From assembly GCA_025201345.1 (NCBI GenBank), contig JAIXMG010000012.1, forward strand, positions 744,001 to 808,000: a DNA stretch of 64,000 nt, given 5' to 3'. This DNA comes from Thamnidium elegans. Taxonomy: Eukaryota; Mucoromycota; Mucoromycetes; Mucorales; Mucoraceae. The stretch's first letter is position 1. Each line of letters opens with the position of its first letter. The notes beneath the pieces were generated by a model that was not told the origin of the DNA, searched no databases, and saw nothing but the letters and a program-made list of their open reading frames with translations. Both the position numbers and the translations under genes were made by a program. Below are positions 11,295 to 25,167 of the stretch, one piece after another.

Positions 11295-14200
11295 TTAAGA
11301 TGAAAATGTCATTTTCCAACCAAGAACAGAACTTTCATCCTTTTTAATATGCCATGTTGGCCAGTAATGTTCATCTATCTTTAACGCTCTAACATGTGTG
11401 ACATTATCTGCAGTTACAAATTTAATTTGTATATGTGATTCATCATAACTTACTGTCATTTCTTCCATTTCTTCTTTTGTAGGTAAAGCAAGTAAATTTA
11501 TAGCGTCGTTTTCTTGGTTCTTTAATACGTTTTCATTTAACTTTTGCGAGTTCAACTTTTTTCTTTGACGTTCATTGATACGTTCAGGTTTTACAGCCTC
11601 TAAAAGCATATCTAGTGTTTTGACAGGAATCTGATCAATTTCAGTTATCCAGATACCTGGTTTTAAATTAGCTTGTGCCGGTGACCCAAAGAGGCAGCAC
11701 GAAACATAAACTCCTTCTGGTATGCTCTTCTGAGCTTGCTCTTTAGCTGACGCATAAGTATTTTGTATCAGCATACCTTGCCATCCAATGACTTCGGTTG
11801 TTTCTTTTCCGTCAAATTGGGTAGTAGGTACTGATAAAAATTGTTCTTGACCATCTCGAATAATAGTCTAACAATGATATAAAGTTAATAAAGTTTTTCT
11901 TTTCTTTTTCATCAATCTCTTACCATATCTAACTGGTCATGTTCTGAAAAGTTTACCAAATCAGAAATGTTGGTCAAAATCTTATCGTTGATAGATAGTA
12001 CAATATCACCTGGTTTTAACAGTCTGCCTGATAAACTAGAAACATCTGTAATACCCAGAATATACAAGACAGAAGGGCATTGTGATTTTTCTTTGAGTTT
12101 TTCTATCCATTCATTCGATACACCCAAGAGTCTGGCGTTAGATATCTGTAGTGTCCAAAACTCGACGTCCAAGCCTTTAACAACGAGAGATTCCTCGGCT
12201 TTAATTTTATTAACAATAGGAGTCACTAGTCTTGCAGGAAGACCACCCAAAATACTTGATTGATCTCGTCTATCATTTTCTATGGAAAAACTCATCCAGA
12301 TTGCTTTTACTTTTCCTTCATCATCAGCGAAAATACCGCCTTGGCTAGCCAAATTACCATCACTTACTTTAAAAGCTTCTACATTAGTTGCTCTCCATCT
12401 GGGCGGGGCAGTTTCACTGGTACGAATAGGAGCTAACGTAGTAATTGTAGTTCTTTTGACATCTATTTCGCTTCTACCTAAATAAATAATTAGAAAAAAA
12501 AAGCAGTGATTTTATAACTTTAACATACCTGATAAACCAACATAATTAACACTATCACCAACATTAAAATCATTACTGTCATCTAAAGAAGCAATCTTGA
12601 TCTCAATACCAGCTTCAAAGACAGCAGAAGGATCAAACTTTAGAATTACATAGTTATAAAAGGGGTGCAAGAATAATAAATCGGCAGAGATAGTAAGCGA
12701 ATTTTCAAATGTTAAAGAAATAACACTGATTCCCACAGGTACAGTATCTCGATCACATAGGATTAGAGGAGGGTCCATAGAAACAATGATACCAGCTCCA
12801 TATGAGTGAGAATTTTTTAAGCCATCAATAACAAAGGGTGGATAGCAATCAACTGAAACAATACTTTTCTTTAGATCTTGTAATGAAGAGGTATCGACCT
12901 TTTTATCTTTGATAGTGTAAATCGGTGCTTTAACAGAAGATAACTTTTTGCTTAAAGGTGTACTTATAGATGTATAATCCCATATTCCGGATTGATCTGC
13001 ATAATATATTAGTTGACATTATATAGTATACATATATATACATATATATATGCTACTGTACGTTACCATTACGAATAGCCATTCGAAATTTATGCCATCT
13101 CCAATCTGTCTGAAGTATCATTACTTTAGTTTTCATAGGTCTAGAAAGTGAGTAATATCGAATCGGTATACGTTGTCCCTGCCCAATTTCCGATACAATC
13201 GACACAAAATCATCAAGTGATTTTACATGCTGATTGTTTATACCTACAATAACAGACCTACGTAATGCCAAAGCGGTTCCAAGCATAAAACCAGCTGCAC
13301 CAACGTACACACCTGTATCTTTTAACGATAACCCGTATGACCTCGCTACTTGATAAGAAATATCATTCAAAATACCGCCTCCAAATTCAAGGTAACGATA
13401 AGGAGTAATTGAATGAAGATCTTGTACCTGCAAAGAGAATTCTTTTAATTCGCCAGCTCTTGAAACAACCATACAAACAGGAGTTTTATACCCAAGTGCA
13501 TTATCCAAATTTTCTTCCAAGTCAATAAACAAACGAGGTAACAAATTTCCATTACAAGTCAATAAAATATCTCCTGGCTCCAGAGATCCTGAAGCAGGAC
13601 CATCAGGCAAAACTGACTTGACCACTAACAAGCCTTCATTTACCGAGGTTAGTTGTTTAGAACGAGCTCTTAATCTTTTTTCAATATGATGACTGAGACC
13701 CAGCTGAATTAATGAATTATACGACATGTAGTCAAACGTTGTTTGTAAAGTACCGCGTGGAATACTTTGATTGTTCTGTAAAAGTGTGAGAGCTTTTTGA
13801 ACTCGGTCCAGAGGAAGGTAGTAGCTAGATGAAGAAGATTGCGCTCCACCGGCGTTGAGTGCAATTGCTCTTCCGTGCACGTCTAGTACGGGACTTCCAC
13901 TAGAACCCGAGCTAGTACTAGATGCTGCTTGATAGTAAAAAGTGTTGAAGTCATTGTACTCACCAATACCGTAACTAGGCGCTTCTCTATCTAATCTAGC
14001 TAGCGTACCGGATAAAATGCTAAGTTTTTCACCAGCGTCATTACTAAAAAATAAAATAATAATAACCAAATAAATAAATAAAAATTCTGTTATATGATAA
14101 TGATATTTATATATGTTACCCTACAACACGAATATCCTGTCCTATCTTTGCGCCTTTAGGATATAATTCTATACCGGGAATATTCAGAAATTTTACTTTA

Positions 14201-14634
14201 GAGACATCATACTGAAAGAACCCAAAATCATGTACAGGATCTCGATAGATAGGTTTTAATTCAATTTCTTCATAATTACAAAGGATAGCGTATGCAGTAA
14301 TAGGAGAAACAGATACAACATGTCTATTTGAAAGAATAATACCTCTTTCTGGATCTACAATGAACCCAGTGGCAGTAAAGGATCCGGGAATTTCGGTATC
14401 TAATCCACGTGGACGACATGATTTAATAGAGACGATACTTTTTATACATTTTTCAAGTGTATCTTCCCAATTAACAAAGTGCTCTCTTTTTTCCCTTGTT
14501 GATGGAGTTTGTTGCTCAGGTAAGAAAGAAGGCATGGATCTCGCCAAGTCTACTTTGGAATTTAATGCAAATGGTGCTTGATATATTAAGAGTGGATCTC
14601 TATCTGAAATAACAGGTTCAATATGTCGAGTCAT
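11295..14634 (-). CDS. nma111: Nma111-type nuclear HtrA-like serine protease with PDZ domains
   Basis: The family (yeast Nma111/Ynm3) is a nuclear trypsin-like protease linked to apoptosis-like death and stress tolerance. Five exons are evident: 14120-14634, 13067-14043, about 12529-12996, about 11926-12479 and 11295-11869. The protease domain holds the full triad: His in ILSNRHVV, Asp in PVHDFGFFQYD, and Ser in GSSGSPVLD with an oxyanion-hole Gly. PDZ-like modules follow (VLPDGPASGSLEPGDILL; then LLKPGDIVLSINDKIL), with a second degenerate protease-like half between them, the known tandem architecture of this family. Overall length is about 950 residues, close to the fungal norm. The start (MTRHIEPVISDRDPLL) is the first ATG of the open frame. 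A TA repeat lies in the intron at about 13030-13052. Confidence 0.93.
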
Positions 14635-15623
14635 TTGGTCTGGAAACTGAAGGATTGAAAGAAAAAAAAAGCGATAGTTTCAAAAAAAAATATAATTATG
14701 GAGAATATATGTAATAAAAGAAAGAAAAAAAGGTGTGTTATATAACAATGATGAATGTCATATAAACATTGTTTTTGTCTCCTACATTTTGATAGTATCC
14801 AATAAAATTAATATAAACCATGCTCTTGATTTGTTCAATAACTCAATTTGGGTCTATAATTACCCTAAGGGCGTAACGAAAATATTTTCATAAATGATAC
14901 ACAATACAAAAGGTTCGGAAACGTAAGTAAATCATAGTTACGTTTTTTATTATGAACACCTACATAAGCTCTGTGTGACCCAAGCTGCATAAATTTAGTC
15001 TTGTATACTGGATTTCCCACAGTTGTTGGGACAAAATTTTATAATTATTAGCTTTTTTTTTTGCCGGATTATACGGAGTAAGGGAAAGGTGGAAAATTCA
15101 TTAGACCATATATAGAAATAAATGTTATGTAATAAAGATCACATTCAATGTTGCAACCGAGGTAAAAATAGTTATATTCTGATAAGAAACAGTATATAAT
15201 AAGGAGAATAGGAAAAAATAAGGGTCTCGGAAACATTATAACTGATTTTGGAATCAGATTATTGCAAATGTTTCTTACAGATTAAACAAGTGAGAAATAA
15301 ATTCTCGAGAAGCAATTTCTTCCCGAGGTAGAGTTTTATACGTAAAAGCTCTTAACAACAAAGAAGCTCCTCTTTGTACGATATTTTTTACAAGAAATGA
15401 GAGTGGATGATGGGGAATATATCCTTTTGACTTAAACTTCTTGCTAAGGAACATCCATTGTGTGGGATTTGACAAAATTACAACGTAAAATTAATGAAAA
15501 AAGACTTAAAAATAAAACTGAAAAAAACTCTCTAAAACTAAAATCACATTTCCTTGAATATCCTAATTGATTTTAAAGGGTTATATATTTTAATACCAGT
15601 AAAAGGAAAATGATTTATTTATT
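14635..15623. other. Intergenic region between nma111 and the ARM/SPRY gene
   Basis: About 990 AT-rich bases holding the nma111 promoter and the 3' flank of the gene to its right. The only sizeable frame is a 66-codon minus-strand ORF at 15275-15475 with no recognisable domain; I do not call it a gene. Confidence 0.5.
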
Positions 15624-18600
15624 TTAGAAACGCTTTAATGTTGTTCGATCACCAAGTATTTTATCAAGATAATTTGAAATATGCTGTTTACTAGATACGC
15701 TGTCAGCTGATTTCCAGGCAAGAGGTTCCTCACCGTAATTAATTTCGTTTCTCATATATCCAGTGACAAAAGGAAGGTATGGTATAGTTTTAATATTTTT
15801 GTCGAGATATATTAATCCTACAAAGACAAGTTTTTAGTATAAATATTTTTTTTTTATATAAAAAAAACAAACCTTTCACAACTCCGTTATATGTTAATCC
15901 AATAGTATTGGTTTCATCAATATAAAGGATACCTAACTTATCACCATCACATATTTCGAGTGAGATTGGTTCAGATCGGTTGGATCCAATAAATAACGAA
16001 CATGTTTTTTTATATCTATCATACGCAAAATGTAACGAGCCACCGGGTGATAAACTCTTTAATCCAAATGTAATTACACTAAAAAAAAAAAAAAAAAAAC
16101 GAATATCACAATTAGAAAAAAGTTCATCATAAGATGTTAAATCATACCTTTCAAATAGATACAAATCATCATCTTTATGAAGAAACTCGATAGCTACTTC
16201 AAAATAAAGTGAAGGTAAAATATTCTGCTTTTGAGAGTTTGGAATCGTAACAGAGAAGGCATACTCTGGTGATTTTTGATTGCGAGGCTCTGGTGTATGT
16301 TTTGAACTTGATTTAATCGATAAAGTTTCATTCACAGACTTTAAGCTTGGTCCAATACTGTCATCATTATCGCTTGGATATACCGGCGAATGTACTGACA
16401 TCTTTTCTAGAGCATTTGCAAGATCTGTGATATCATTTTCATCTGAATTAGCATTAGCTGGTCTAGTAATACGTAGAGGAGGAAGTTCAATTGGTTTTTT
16501 ATTTGAAAGTACACCAACTGGTGTACATCCTTCCGGTAGATATCTAATCCCAAGTTAATTATCATGTAAAAAAAAATACACAAAATATATATTTACCTCA
16601 GTGGATCAATTGCACTGCCAAATTGAAATTTACATTGTTGTCCGGTAGAAAGTGAAATAGCAGGATACCATACACAAGATATAGAAATACCATAGAAAGC
16701 AACACCCATATCCTGACCATTCTTATAATAACTGATTTCGCCTAAATCCATATCAATCGTACAAGTGATAATATCTCCTTCAGCCCATTTCAATCCATAC
16801 GAAGTTCTCATGCTAGAATACTTTCCATGCCACTTCTTTACGCGACAACCATCGTATCCATAAGAATTCGTGTCATCTCCAACGCCATTGCCACCCTCTG
16901 CATCAAATTCAAACTGATCATTAACCCAACCAATTTGCATTAACCCATCTGACTCCAACTTGACTTCAAAAGCATATTTACGTGACGTACCCTCTTCTTC
17001 ATCCTCATTGTCTTCTCTATCAAGATTAGCAGGTACACAACGATTAGCTCGTACGCTTTCAAACGTCCATGTATCATTTCGAACTTGTAAAAAGCTTTCG
17101 TGATTGATAATGCAGTATTTAGAACGAGAGACAAGATCGATTTCAGTAAATGACGGGTTATTCACAACAGCACTGTTTTTAACATCAGGAGCAACAAATC
17201 GACTGCAGTAAGACAGTACCAAACGACTGTAAAAAAGATACGATTGCTTTCTGTTTAATGAAGACATACGAATACCACGCCAAAGTAAAATTGCCACCAC
17301 TTGAAAAGATGTCTCGGGAATAGCAACAAAAGGATCTTTTGCAAACAAACTACCCAAGCATGCCATCACATTATCTGTCAAATTATTGTAGTCTTCAAAC
17401 AAATATACCAAAACGGGAATAAATCGAATATCCTGAATTAAATATTGTCTTACAGAAGCTATATAAAAAAGAGGGAGTTAAACATCAAATAAGAGAAAGT
17501 TTTTTATGCAACATCTTACCATATCGACTAAGAGAGCTTAATAATACAAGGGCACGATTGGAAAAGCCTAAATAGTATTCAGAGGCATAAGATACCGACA
17601 GCATATCATCCAAATCAAAATTCTCACCCTTTCTTCTTGTCTCGCCCATTCTTTCTGCAGCAGATTCAATTTTCTTTGAGCGTTTAGGGTAGACAGATAT
17701 TAATGCACCATCATCACTTGAGCTATCATCATTTTCCGAATCACTGCTAGAATCACTATGATGACCACGATAATTGCTCCTGTGAAGAGATCTTACACCG
17801 TAACCTTTCATATGCGACGTAGTAGATTTAAACGAAGGCATATCTTTACCATGTCGATATTTGGCTAAACCAAAATCATCCGAGCTGCCAGTACTTCGAT
17901 CTTCGTCTTCACTGGAATCAGGACTATGTATATTTTCTCGCTTATACTTAGGAGGTTCAGCAAACGTACAAATCCAATCAATAACATTTGTATAAATTTC
18001 AGTTGCTCTTGATTCAGTTAATGTGTCCAAAGGATAATCGTAATAATGTGAGTTGGCCCACTCTTCCAAAGCAGGGTATAAGGTTAAGTGTACTAGAGAC
18101 TTTAATAGCTTTTGAATACTTTCAGGTAATCTTGAATCAGCAGCTTCAGATGACAAAATAGATGCAATAATGCTGCTTTTAGTACCTGTAGATGACTCGC
18201 TATGTTTGTTCTTCGTCCCTCTTCTGTTATATATTTTACTATCAATATCATCAATATCAATAACGATATCATCCAAGACGTCTAAAATGGGTGCCTTGAA
18301 AGATTCACCTGTAATGATATTACCAATGACTTGATCATTTTCCAAAAGAATATTAAGAGCTGTAAGAGCACCTGTAATTTGATTACGAGCTAAAACAGGC
18401 ACTTCAAATTTCGACAGAAGAGATTCACGTTCCGTACTTGATATATTGAAATCAAACAAGTAAGCAATATCGTCATGTGTCAACGCATCAATTAATTCAA
18501 TATTACTTTTTTTACTCTTCTTGTATTTAGTTCTTTCGCGATCTTTTAAAACACGATCTAATCGAGAAGCATTTGAAATTGTACCTTGTTCGCTGACATC

Positions 18601-21083
18601 AATATAGTCTGGGTTACGAAGTAATCTATCCATCTCTCCATCATCTGTCTCTTCTTCACCCAATATATCAGTAGTTGTAGCCGAAGGTTCAAGGATATCT
18701 TCAGAATCTTCGATTAAATTTGCATTCATAGCGTCATTGATATTAAACTTGATCTTTTTAGTGCGAGGTTCATGTTTAGATGCTTGTAAAATAGCTCGAG
18801 TCATAATAATGGGTAAAATCAAACTGGATAGAGTATTGACTGTTTCAATCAAGGGTTCAGTTACTTGTTCATTTAATTGAGGTATAAGGAATCGATCTAT
18901 TTTTTTTTTTTTTTTTACATAAAAAGTATAGTTTAGTATACAGTGTAGTTTTTTTTCGAAGGGGATAAACCTTACTTTTAATCACTACCATAAGCGCCCC
19001 TTTGGTACAAGTCAATTGGACTCTTTCATGCGCTGCAGAAGTTGCCATAAGAACTAAAGTTTCGAAACATGTGTCACGTACTTTACTAGCAAAGGCATCT
19101 AATAAGTTATCATCATTATTAATAATCCGTAATACCAATACTATTATTTTAATATCCTTACATGTCATTGTCATTACGTTAAATATGGCGCCTGCAGCAT
19201 TGTACTGAACATCAAGCTCGCCTTCTATCAATAACGTATTTAAAGTTTTGACAATCAAGTTCAAGTTGGGTTCCATAAATGTATTATTACTCCCTAAAAA
19301 AAAAAAGAATATATATTAGCGAAATAGTAAATTATAAAAAAAGAAGGAAACCTTTTTTTACCAATGCAACAAATAAGTGACAATATATCAGACACAAAGA
19401 TAGCAACTTTAATTTTAGTTGATAAAGATAACTCTAACAAAGTTTCAAATTCAGGAGCACTAATGATATCTTCATGCGACTCTACTTGTCCAGCTACGAC
19501 ATGAATACAAAGAATAGCCCAATATCTTACATCTTCATCGTCTAATGATAAACAATGCATAATTTTCTTTACCATACCAGAACGTACCATTTCATGACGA
19601 AACTTATCTTGACCATACGCCATAAATTTAATAGTTCTTAATATAACGCGCGATATATACATTTCTTCCGCAGACAAAAGGCCAGCCAAAATAACATGAA
19701 TTCCTTTGATTTCTCTAAATTTATCTGCCGCGACATCCTTTAATACGAATTCATGCATTAACCCAGCAGCCCAATAAATCAATTCTACATCGTCTCCTCG
19801 CAAGCAATTGGATATCAAATCAACAATATTATAATCCAGTAGTTCAGTCAATACTTTTTTAGCTTCAGGTACTTCGACATTTGCTGCAATTCGAACTAAG
19901 CTTTGCATACAGAATTTAGGCATATTGGTATTTCCATATGTCATACGGGCCATCCTCGCCAATAAGCTTACAAATCCATTTTCAATCAATACTTTGGGTA
20001 ATGGATCTAAATGTCCGAATTAACAAACAAAAACAAAAGAAAAAAATGTCGTATATATCATATTTCTCTAATCCTTACCACTAAGGGATATTTGATACAA
20101 TATCATTAATGTCCAATATTTTAACTCATTATTTCGTATTTCATCTGATGTCAAGATACGTTTAATTGGATCCAATACACCTAATTCCAGTATACTATAT
20201 TTATTCAGATCTAACGCGTTATTTAGTTTACGTTTTTCATCATTTTACTGCTTTTTGATAAACATTACCACTTCCTTGGATTAAATCACAAATAGCTACA
20301 GCTACATACCGTTGAGTTACTTCTTTCATTTCCGGATCTGTACATTTTAAAGCATCCACCAGCACACCAAGTGCTCCAGCTTCTAATAATGCAGCTTTAT
20401 TGTTTTCTGAATTGGCGGTATATAAGAAAAAGTGCATGATTTTAAAAAGATTAATTGAGGTGTATTACCTTTTCTTGTTAGCAGTTGAAGTGAAGGCAAT
20501 GCTTTTGATTTGATATCTATAGGTTGTTCTTTACCGCAAGCAGCAATAATGTTGGGCAGATAAGATCCTATTTTTTTTTTTTAAAAAAAAGGGTATCAAA
20601 AATACGTTTCTCTTATTGTACGAAAACGGGTGTTTTTTCTTTTCTCTTTACCTGACATGGCTCTCTCTAATATTATCTTTATTGAGCTTTTTATAGAAAA
20701 AAAAAAGAAGCAAGTAAGAAACTGGTTTTGTGGATATACTGGAATCATTATAAAAAAAAAACTACCTGCTTTGTATATTAACATTATGAGATTGCGTCAA
20801 GTAGGCTAATGACTTTAATCTTATAGCTAAATGAGCAGATATATAAATTAATAACTCCTCTTTTTTTCTAGTTAAACAGTAAAATAAATGATGCTTTACA
20901 ATCCTCAAGTTTCGCACCAGATTTTGTGGCATTCTTTTTCGGTAAAGCGTTACGATCGTGTAAGGTTTTTAAATGAGAATAAACAGAGTATCCCATAAGA
21001 ACAGCAGCAACACCAGCAATAAAAGCGACTACTGCTGGTGTTTCTTTACTGTCTGTTGGCGCAAGTCGTTTGCTAGAACTCAT
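15624..21083 (-). CDS. Membrane-anchored armadillo-repeat / SPRY-domain protein (about 1,400-1,500 aa)
   Basis: This is a large multi-exon gene. Exon 1 (20900-21083) starts MSSSKRLAPTDS and carries one hydrophobic helix (residues about 17-36, VVAFIAGVAAVLMGYSVYS), suggesting an N-terminal anchor. A 73-nt intron joins LED to SIRLKSLAYLTQSHN; short exons of 61 and 35 nt follow. The middle third contains armadillo-type helices (LLEAGALGVLVDALKC; YWAAGLMHEFVL; VQYNAAGAIFNVM), then an acidic Ser/Asp-rich linker with SSDSENDDSSSDD. A SPRY domain follows (LMQIGWVNDQFEF, YGYDGCRVKKWHG, IDMDLGEISYYKNGQDMGVA, WYPAISLSTGQQCKFQFG), resembling the SPRY of RSPRY1/RNF123-type proteins. A C-terminal region (IDETNTIGLTYNGVVKG) may be part of a second SPRY-like fold. 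I see no RING finger. Function is unknown; a scaffolding or ubiquitin-related role is only inference. Convergence of frames across at least ten introns supports one gene. Confidence 0.75.
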
Positions 21084-21310
21084 ACTTAAAGAAGGAAAAA
21101 AAGCACCCAGTTCGGTAATTTTGTAAAAAAAATGGCCCTTTTTGAGTTTTAAAAAAAAGGGCTGTTGGGCCTCAAATGATCTGTGGAGTAGTATATATTT
21201 TGGAGGCTCGGTAACATGTAAGTGAAATAATAAAATAAAAGGATACGCTTTATTTTCATTCCTATATCCTAAAGTATGTATATATATATTTATTGAAGTA
21301 AAAACTAAAG

Positions 21311-24203
21311 TTAATAAATTTCTGAAATTGGCTTGACAGCCATCTTAATTCTCTCCATTACATCAGATACACGCTTTTTAAATGCTTCATTATCCGATTC
21401 GACAGCCTATGAGTAAGTTCCAACAGTTAATATATATACACACACATAGAAAAAAAAAAGTCTATATAATCTACTTACAAATTTTAATGTATCTACTGTA
21501 GCATTCGCTCCATCCATACAAACTGAAATCTTATTTTCACTTTCATTTAAATCAACTGTTCCAAATTGTGCTTCCAAAAATGAAGCGATATCTAAAAACT
21601 CTGTATTCACCTCATCTTTTTTAGGTGATCCATGACTATGAGAACAAGGTTGCGAACTTGCTATAGAAATAGTTAATATATATATATATTCGTAATAATA
21701 TATAAAATAAATATACCTTTAACACTTGCAGGAGAACTATCAATTGATAAAATAACAGCAAGAACTGAATCAGCTACCATATCATTCATTGCGTTACCAA
21801 TCCATTCCAATGTTACTTGATTTGGTCCAGACACAAGTTTCTTGATATCAATTGTATCGAATACTCGAAGTACAGTACCTTGTTGATTTCCTGCGCCATC
21901 ACCTTGAGCTAATTCAGTTTCCATCACTGTACCAAACATCATCTCAAGATGCCACTTTAAAAGTCCAATGCCCGCATTGAAAGGAACAACTTGACGTTGA
22001 GTAATAACTGTTGTAATAAGTCCACCCAACTCATTTAAATCTTCTGGGCTCATGATATTCAATTGGAAATCCTTTACTACAAGAACACCATCAAGAGGTT
22101 GGTTCTCAGTAGGATACTTTGCTGCAAGTCTACCAATTGTCTATATATTGCACAGATATAAGTTACAACACGCATTAATAATTGAAAATAAAATCTATAC
22201 CTTTGCCATCTTTTCACCACGGAAATGTAATCTAACAGTATCACAGTTCTTGGGAGTATAAATGGTGATATTTTCTTCTCTTTCTGAATATTTACTTTGT
22301 AAAGCAGACTTTAAACGATACATTGCGTTTGCTTCACCATGAACAAGGATCTATGCATTATAAATATAAAGTTAGTACTGTTAAAGTTATATAAATTGAT
22401 ATACTTACGACATGAGGTGCTTTTACATCGTCAATAAACTGACTGTTTTGTGTGAAATCAACATGAGCAGAGAAAGAAATATAATCAACTGACATCTTCA
22501 AAGGAACCTTACGACCATCCATTGCTTGAAATTCAGACGGTTCATTCATTGCTTGCTATTAAAAAACGGTATTAGTTCTATTGTAAACCACCAAGTAAAA
22601 AAAAAAAACTTACTCTAGCCAAGGTGTTTTCTACACAATAACCAGTGATAACCAAACCATTTTTCTTATCAGGAGCCCATCTTTCGAATAATTCTCTTGA
22701 TAAACCATTCTATATATATATAAAAGTTAGTTTTTTTTGGGGGGAGGGAGTGTATTAGCTTCAAATCAAGTACATATATATATATAATTTACCTGAAGCA
22801 TACCAGGACTGGCCATCATAACACAAGGGCCAGAATCTTCAAATTGTTCAACATTTTTCAAATTACTGATATGTTTAAATACGAACGGATTAGATATAGC
22901 AAATTGTTTTCTGATACGAGCGTTCATCATGTTAATATAGGTTTGATAAACAGCCATACATCTTTTAGCTAAACTGGAAGCATAATAAATGGGAATACTA
23001 TCTAACTCAGGATGTGCCTCCCAATATTCATCTAAAATCAACAATAATTCTTGAGCACGACCAAGAGCAAATACAGGCATAAGACAACGACCACCACGAC
23101 CAACAATATCATGAATTAATGCTATAAAAAAATCAGTAACTAAGTTTATATTAACTTATTTTTTGACAAACATACATGTAAATCTTGTTTCCTTTGCTAA
23201 TCTAGGCTCGTGACTTTGAACACCATATGTACTTTCAGTTATTAATACATCAACAGTACCATCAGGTTTTTCAGCAGCCATCAAATGTCTATCTTCTTCT
23301 CTGGAATAGTCACCAGTATAAAGGATCTTTACACCTGCAATCTCGATCAAGAACATGGCAGCACCAAGTACGTGGCCAGCATTGTATCCAGTAAACTTAA
23401 TGCCTTCCACTTCCACTTGCTGATGGTAATCGATAGCTTCGATACGTTGGAAAGAGTTGAGTAAATCTTCTTCACTATATAACTGATCCTCATCACCAAT
23501 ATTACTATTTAAATAAAGTATATGAGTATTTTTTTTAAAAAAAGGATACTTGTATTCGTTTACCTAACACGCAAATAATCGCTCAATAACCACTTGTAAA
23601 TAGCTTTTGTAGGATGGGTCATAAAGACGCGACCTTTAAAAGTAGTCTAAAAAAAGAATACTCCAATTAATCCAATGCTGTACGACTTAATATTTCTATT
23701 TCTTACTCTTTCCATAATATAAGGAACTGATGCAGCATGATCTACGTGGAAACTAAGAAGATTGAAGCATTTGTTACTAACCATGTTACTTGTTTTTTTT
23801 CTTCTTTTTAAATACATACTGAGTCACTAATAAAATATCGATACTAGCAGGATCCATTTCGTCAAAGAAAGGTAAAGAAGCTAAACCATTGTAAGCAGGG
23901 TGAATACCGGCATCAAGCTAATGAGGACAATAAAAAGAAATTAAAAAAGAAGCTCATAAAATATACACACATTTACACACACGCACACACACACACAATG
24001 ATAATTATTAAAGTAAAAGATTTTTTTATTGATTTATAAAAATTCAAAATGATTTGACCTACCAAAATAGTTTTGCCCTTGTATTCTAAAAGAATAGAGG
24101 ATCTACCAACCTCTTGTCCTCCACCTAAACAAGTTACCTTCAAGATATCATTCTCGTCAGTGATTGGAATCTCCATATCGGCTTTACGTTTAATTCCTGC
24201 CAT
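21311..24203 (-). CDS. ysh1: Ysh1/CPSF73 pre-mRNA 3'-end processing endonuclease
   Basis: This is the zinc-dependent nuclease that cleaves pre-mRNA before polyadenylation, within the cleavage and polyadenylation factor. The start [13 protein letters not shown] leads into the metallo-beta-lactamase domain ([28 protein letters not shown]). The HxHxDH motif is restored by splicing: exon end LLVT plus a split His codon joins to FHVDHAAS. Further motifs are [26 protein letters not shown], the beta-CASP block [15 protein letters not shown] and SFSAHVDF. The C-terminal CPSF73-100-like region ([18 protein letters not shown]) ends in [10 protein letters not shown]. More than ten exons are present. Human CPSF73 equivalents are very close in spacing. 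Intron 1 contains an AC microsatellite (about 23967-23998). The gene is tandem with the small C2H2 gene upstream. Confidence 0.95.
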
Positions 24204-24416
24204 CTTTTGTTGTTGTTCAAAAATATTTTAGAATAAAGAAAAAGGCGCAAGAAAAAAAAACTGCAGTTCCGCAGCTTTATTTCCTCAGTCACAAGGGGAT
24301 TTTAAGTGAGACGTTTCTTTTTAACTGAGTACTAGATTTTGAATAAATATTTGGATACAAAATGTAAGATAATTTAGAATATAAGCTTTATTTACTGTGC
24401 ATTTAATGTTTGAGAG

Positions 24417-24593
24417 TTAATAAGTGCTGTTACACTTACCGTTTTTAAAAAAAATTCTTTTCAAGGGGCTTTTTGTAGTTATTACTTCTGCACTGGGATG
24501 CTTTCTTTTGAGATGCAGCTTTAAAAGTATTAAACCATGAAGTTTATTATTGCATATTAAGCAGTTGAAGTTTACTTCATTGCTTGAACTCAT
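24417..24593 (-). CDS. Small single C2H2 zinc-finger protein (58 aa)
   Basis: A short open frame starting MSSSNEVNFN encodes one classical C2H2 finger: C-x2-C-x12-H-x4-H (CLICNNKLHG...LHLKRKH), followed by a basic tail (SPLKRIFFKNGKCN). An ATG nine codons upstream would add a hydrophobic leader; I prefer the inner start. About 75 bases upstream on the same strand there is a good donor (AGTAAGTA at about 24670), so a 5' exon or UTR intron is possible. It lies 213 bases upstream of ysh1. The finger pattern is seen directly; expression and function are not known, and a fragment of a larger decayed gene cannot be excluded. Confidence 0.45.
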   Translation of the reverse strand: MSSSNEVNFNCLICNNKLHGLILLKLHLKRKHPSAEVITTKSPLKRIFFKNGKCNSTY

Positions 24594-25167
24594 GGTCAGG
24601 AAAACTACACATGAAAACATAAAATTTAGTTTTAATTAAGAATAATATTTTTAAGAGTGAATGTACTTACTATCATGGTCTTCAACTACCGTACATTGGT
24701 CTATAGCACGTACTTTACGCTAACGCCCCTTTTTTATAAAATATAAAAAAAAAAGAGTAGTCAGTGGACCGTATTTTAGCGCTTGTAACAAATGCTCTTA
24801 TGCACAGCGGTTGCTTTAAGAAGAATAGTATCCTTTTGTACAGATATAAAATAAAACAAAAGCGCAAAATAATCAAGAAAGAAAAACGTATTCTAAAAAA
24901 AAAAGATAGAATAAATGTATCACTCTTATTCATGATAAATAGCGGGTCTATTTTCTCATGCGATCTATTTAACCATTTTGATATACGTGTTCTACAACTT
25001 GTTGTTACGACTTACTTTAACAAACCAAAAATATCGTTTCAACTTGTTTTATGCAAGATGTTCAAAAAAATGCATAGTAAGTAATGAAACTCAATAGACT
25101 GTTGAGCAGATCATTGTAATTTATATATACATCTTTTGCAAAAAAAGTTAAAGTGTCGCGCTTTTTA

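Noticed and set aside
15275..15475. 66-codon minus-strand ORF as a gene
   Set aside because: No recognisable motif, no clear splice partners, and it lies in an AT-rich interval between two genes.
23967..23998. CA repeats in introns of ysh1 and kin1 as regulatory elements
   Set aside because: Ordinary microsatellites; nothing in the sequence points to function.
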